Part shown: in pieces, positions 61,556-64,000 of the stretch
Position numbering within the stretch: position 1 is the stretch's first letter
How the letters are laid out: every line of letters starts with the position of its first letter
Assembly: GCA_000471925.1 (NCBI GenBank)
Contig: CP006667.1
Span: forward strand, 620,001 to 684,000
Reading direction: 5' to 3'
DNA length: 64,000 nucleotides
Source: Ralstonia pickettii DTP0602
Lineage (GTDB): Bacteria; Pseudomonadota; Gammaproteobacteria; Burkholderiales; Burkholderiaceae
The notes under the pieces: generated by a model
The model's input: only the letters and a program-made list of their open reading frames with translations
Database searches by the model: none
What the model was told of the DNA's origin: nothing
Program-made: the position numbers and the translations under genes

Positions 61556-61915
61556 TCAGGCACGCGGGTCTGGTCGATGGACGCGCCGCCGGTGCCCTTG
61601 CGCGGTTGGCCGTGCAGGCCGTCGGGGTCCGCCTTGCCCGCGCTCTCGGAGGCACTTGACCGCATTGGTCATGAAGAGCTTGTCACGGTCCAGGCCGGCC
61701 TTGCCCAGCGCCTCGTCCAGCAGGTGGCCCGCCGGGCCGACAAAGGGGGAGCCCTGCAGGTCCTCCTGCGCGCCGGGCTGCTCGCCCACCAGCATGATGC
61801 GCGCGTGCGCGGCCCCCTCGCCGGGCACGCCCTGGGTGGCGTTGCGCCACAGCGGGCAACGACGGCATTGGTTCAGCTCAGTGCGGCTGACGGGGGGCTT
61901 CTTGCGCTCGGGCAT
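61556..61915 (-). pseudogene. Truncated UdgX-type uracil-DNA glycosylase remnant
   Basis: The first 80 residues match family 4/UdgX glycosylases: ELNQCRRCPLWRNATQGVPGEG with two Fe-S cysteines, then MLVGEQPGAQEDLQGSPFVGPAGHLLDEALGKAGLDRDKLFMTNAVK. Homology stops there (about position 61656), where UdgX should continue with HFK and another 100 residues including the catalytic His. What follows is unrelated in this frame; another frame ends in GTGGASIDQTRVPDAKGR at 61540 and looks like the tail of a different gene, as expected for a deletion joint. The product is almost certainly non-functional. Confidence 0.65.
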
Positions 61916-61943
61916 GACGTCGGCGGCGCGGCCGCTGCCGGGT

Positions 61944-62435
61944 TCATGCTCGATATCCGGACGCAGCGGGCGCAGCGCGCAGCCGCACACGCGTGCCGGC
62001 CGAGGCCGTGCAGCAGACCAGGTAGTACGCGCGCTTGAACTGCTGCGCGGCTTCCAGCCTGCGCCCCGCGGCGGCTTCGGCGAACGCCGCGTGCAGGCAG
62101 CGCGCGATGCTCTCGGCCGTGCCGCCGTGCTCGAACAGGCCGGGCGGGCGTTCCTGCCACAGCTGCATCAGCACCGCCTGGCGCCGCGCCAGGGTGTGTG
62201 GTGGCCAGGCCTGGTCGCGGCTCAGCAACTCCAGCCGCGTGGCCAGCAGCGTTTCAAGCAGCAAGGTCGGGCGCGCGAAGTGCAGCGGCCCGCCGGGGCG
62301 GGCATGCAATGACGGCGGGGACGAGGGGGTAGAGGGTGTGGAAGCAAGTTGCGCGTGCGTCAGCACACGGCCGCCGCCGGGCGGATCGGCCAGGGCCGGC
62401 GGCATGCCCACGGCTTTCTGCAGTCGGATAGTCAT
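61944..62435 (-). CDS. Hypothetical protein
   Basis: A 163-residue protein with codon use like its neighbours (strong G/C at third positions) but no recognised domain. The start at 62435 (MTIRLQKAVGMPPAL) is preferred to an ATG 21 codons upstream. The N-terminal third is rich in Pro, Ser and Gly, the rest is helical and Ala/Leu/Arg-rich (LLLETLLATRLELLSRDQAW, AAQQFKRAYYLVCCTAS). It ends just before the UdgX remnant and may share its transcript. Confidence 0.5.
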   Translation of the reverse strand: MTIRLQKAVGMPPALADPPGGGRVLTHAQLASTPSTPSSPPSLHARPGGPLHFARPTLLLETLLATRLELLSRDQAWPPHTLARRQAVLMQLWQERPPGLFEHGGTAESIARCLHAAFAEAAAGRRLEAAQQFKRAYYLVCCTASAGTRVRLRAAPAASGYRA

Positions 62436-62705
62436 GTCGTTGCGCCAAGGGCCGCGTCGGGCGGCGTCGCATGACGGGGCTGCGCGGTTGCCTTGCAAAG
62501 GTGGTTCGGGTGCCGGTCCCGCGGCGGCGGGGCTGTGTTCAGCAGGACTTCGTTGCCGGGGACGTTCTGCTCAGACTACTTTCGCAAGGAACGTTCCAAG
62601 CCGTGGGCGGCGCCAGGTGGGCGCGCACGGCCTGGCAATGCATGGGATTCTTGCAACGGTGCGCGTAAATACGTCGACCCACGGCCAGCCCGAGGCTGGT
62701 CGGCG

Positions 62706-63362
62706 TCATTCGTCGGCAGTTTCCGCTTCCGGTTCCGTGGCCGGCGCAGCAGAGGGCCGCGTGTCGTGCCGCGCCGGCTGCACGGCCGGTTCCGCGGCGC
62801 GGATGCGCAGCACCGTCTGGCGCGAGGTATTGAACTGGCGCGCGATCTCGCTGACCGAATGGCCGGCGCGCAGCGCATGCAGGATGGCGCTGCGCTGCTC
62901 GGGCGTGTGCTTGGGCGGACGGCCGACCTGCCGCCCCATCGCCTTGGCCGCGGCGAGGCTTTCGCGCACGCGCACGCTGCGCGTGGTGCCTTCCAGCGCT
63001 GCTACGGCGCGCAACACCTCCACCGCTTCGGGTGGCGAGGCGCTGGACAGGTTCGTGCGCGACAGCTGCGCGCAATGGAGCGCCACGCCCAGCAGGCGGA
63101 AGCGCCGGATGGTGGCCAGCACCTCCTGCACGCTCCAGCCCATGCTGCACAGGCGCAGCATGACCACGGCATCGCCGGCCTGCACCTGCTGCTGCAGTGC
63201 GCGCAGGCGGGGGCGCTGCAAAGCCGGCACCGAGGCCGGCTCGCACTCCCAGAAGGCGTGGCGCGCGTCCACGTTGTAGCCGGCTTCAGCAGCGGCTTGT
63301 AGTTCTTCGTCGATGGCCTCGGGGCCAACGGCGCGATTCGAATATATGAATGTTGACGGCAT
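62706..63362 (-). CDS. Serine-recombinase-like protein lacking catalytic residues, with C-terminal HTH
   Basis: A 218-residue protein of resolvase architecture. The N-terminal resolvase fold starts MPSTFIYSNRAVGPEAIDEE, but the position of the catalytic Ser (Y-A-R-V-S in resolvases) reads Ala. The next signature, L-D-R-L-G-R-S in active enzymes, reads RLCSMGWS, so the Asp and both Arg are gone. The E-helix region RSVRVRESLAAAKAMGRQVGRPPK and the helix-turn-helix SVSEIARQFNTSRQTVLRIRA are intact. It should still bind DNA and dimerise but not cut, so a regulatory role is more likely than recombination. A Glu/Ala/Pro-rich tail follows. Confidence 0.75.
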   Translation of the reverse strand: MPSTFIYSNRAVGPEAIDEELQAAAEAGYNVDARHAFWECEPASVPALQRPRLRALQQQVQAGDAVVMLRLCSMGWSVQEVLATIRRFRLLGVALHCAQLSRTNLSSASPPEAVEVLRAVAALEGTTRSVRVRESLAAAKAMGRQVGRPPKHTPEQRSAILHALRAGHSVSEIARQFNTSRQTVLRIRAAEPAVQPARHDTRPSAAPATEPEAETADE

Positions 63363-63561
63363 GGCGGGATCTCGCACGGCAGTCTGCAATAAACGTCTGC
63401 GGCGAACGCGGAGCAAACGCAGCTGTCGCGTTCCAGTCCTTCAGTCAAAGCATTGAGCAGCCCTGCACCGGCAGCCGCATAGTGTGCGGGAAAAACGCAT
63501 TAAATGCGGCTGTGCATAAGCGGGTGCTTTCGGACAGGGGGCCTGGGCTTGACGGTGGGCA

Positions 63562-63813
63562 CTAACGCGGCTCACTCAAGCGGCTCACTGAAGCGACGCA
63601 CTGACGACGCACCAACGCGACACCTCGGAGGCCATCGTCCTGGCTGCTCCAGGCGATGCTCCGGCGTGGGCAATGTCGTCGCGAACTCGCGCACATCGCT
63701 GTCGCGCGCTCCCGTCGCGATGCCTTGTGGAACAGCAAGCCGGCCAGCGCGGGGCCGGCATGGCGTTTCAGGGACCTGCGTTTGCGGATCCTGGTGCGGG
63801 CTTCTGCGATCAC
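63562..63813 (-). CDS. Possible small basic hypothetical protein
   Basis: An 83-codon frame with a GTG start at 63813 preceded by AGGAGACAACC, a good ribosome site. The product is Arg-rich (TRIRKRRSLKRHAGPALAGLL). No homologue is recognised and the neighbouring frame is also open, so this is tentative. Confidence 0.3.
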   Translation of the reverse strand: MIAEARTRIRKRRSLKRHAGPALAGLLFHKASRRERATAMCASSRRHCPRRSIAWSSQDDGLRGVALVRRQCVASVSRLSEPR

Positions 63814-64000
63814 GGTTGTCTCCTGTCTGGAATATGCGCGGCGGCGGGGACCGCACGGATGACCGACCCGCGCAACTTTCATGCCGCGCCGCGCACGCCC
63901 GCATTGCGTCCCACGCTGCCCTCGCCGGCGCGGCGCCGCGGGCACAATTACAAGCCTTCGCGCAGGAATTGCAATGCGGCATGCGGCGCGGGTGCGCACG

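Noticed and set aside
63350..64000. Several short overlapping open frames at the right edge.
   Set aside because: Except for the GTG-started frame with a good ribosome site at 63813, none has a ribosome site, typical composition or recognisable motif.
1..64000. CRISPR arrays, tRNA/rRNA genes, intact transposons or prophage genes.
   Set aside because: No regularly spaced direct repeats, no cloverleaf or rRNA-like stretch, and no transposase or phage structural protein was seen in reading the window.

Overview
The window is GC-rich, densely coded DNA of a Burkholderiaceae bacterium, most like Cupriavidus/Ralstonia. The left edge (kdsB, a Trm112-like protein, lpxK, exbD/exbB, xseA, sodB) is conserved beta-proteobacterial core. 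From about 7.8 kb to 61.4 kb it is almost entirely accessory catabolism, transport and regulation, which points to a metabolically versatile soil organism. No rRNA, tRNA, CRISPR array or intact insertion sequence was recognised.

Region 1 (1-7.7 kb) is housekeeping plus a PAS-adenylate cyclase. The 1.1 kb gap between exbB and xseA holds three phase-conserved repeats and a fourth degenerate one, all rich in DnaA-box-like sequences.

Region 2 (7.8-31.5 kb) reads as one aromatic/N-heterocycle catabolic locus. A styrene/indole monooxygenase-like flavoprotein, a flavin reductase, a short-chain dehydrogenase, a CrtI-like oxidoreductase and an AraC regulator form one block. Then come a MarR regulator and a long minus-strand array: RutA-like monooxygenase, flavin reductase, isatin-hydrolase-like cyclase-family protein, porin, MFS carrier, IorA/IorB 2-oxoacid oxidoreductase, fused aryl-CoA 5-hydroxylase, thioesterase, gentisate-dioxygenase-like cupin, FAH-family hydrolase, nitrilase, maleate isomerase and another flavin reductase. 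My working model (inference) is indole or a related indolic compound -> isatin -> isatinate -> anthraniloyl-CoA -> 5-hydroxyanthranilate -> maleamylpyruvate -> maleamate -> maleate -> fumarate. A conventional salicylyl-CoA/gentisate route is the main alternative. Shared palindromes in front of the MFS, iorA and marR genes suggest common control.

Region 3 (31.7-38.8 kb) has a patatin-like lipoprotein divergent from an AI-2E-family permease, a tripartite efflux set (outer-membrane factor, HlyD-type adaptor, DUF2955 inner-membrane protein) and a small K+-channel-like protein.

Region 4 (38.9-56.4 kb) is a biotin-centred island. It contains an avidin-like protein, a stand-alone biotin-protein-ligase N-terminal-domain protein, two paralogous FadR-type GntR regulators and two divergent operons. 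Together the operons encode one biotin carboxylase, two biotin carrier proteins, two pyruvate-carboxylase-type and two propionyl-CoA-carboxylase-type carboxyltransferases, two acyl-CoA ligases and a thiolase-like/DUF35 pair. A nearly identical 29-bp operator stands in front of both regulator loci and ties the biotin-ligase-like gene to the carboxylases.

Region 5 (56.4-64 kb) carries two TTT-type (Bug) solute receptors, a LysR regulator, a D-2-hydroxyacid dehydrogenase, an RraA-family protein, a truncated UdgX-type DNA glycosylase, and a serine-recombinase-like protein that has lost its catalytic residues.
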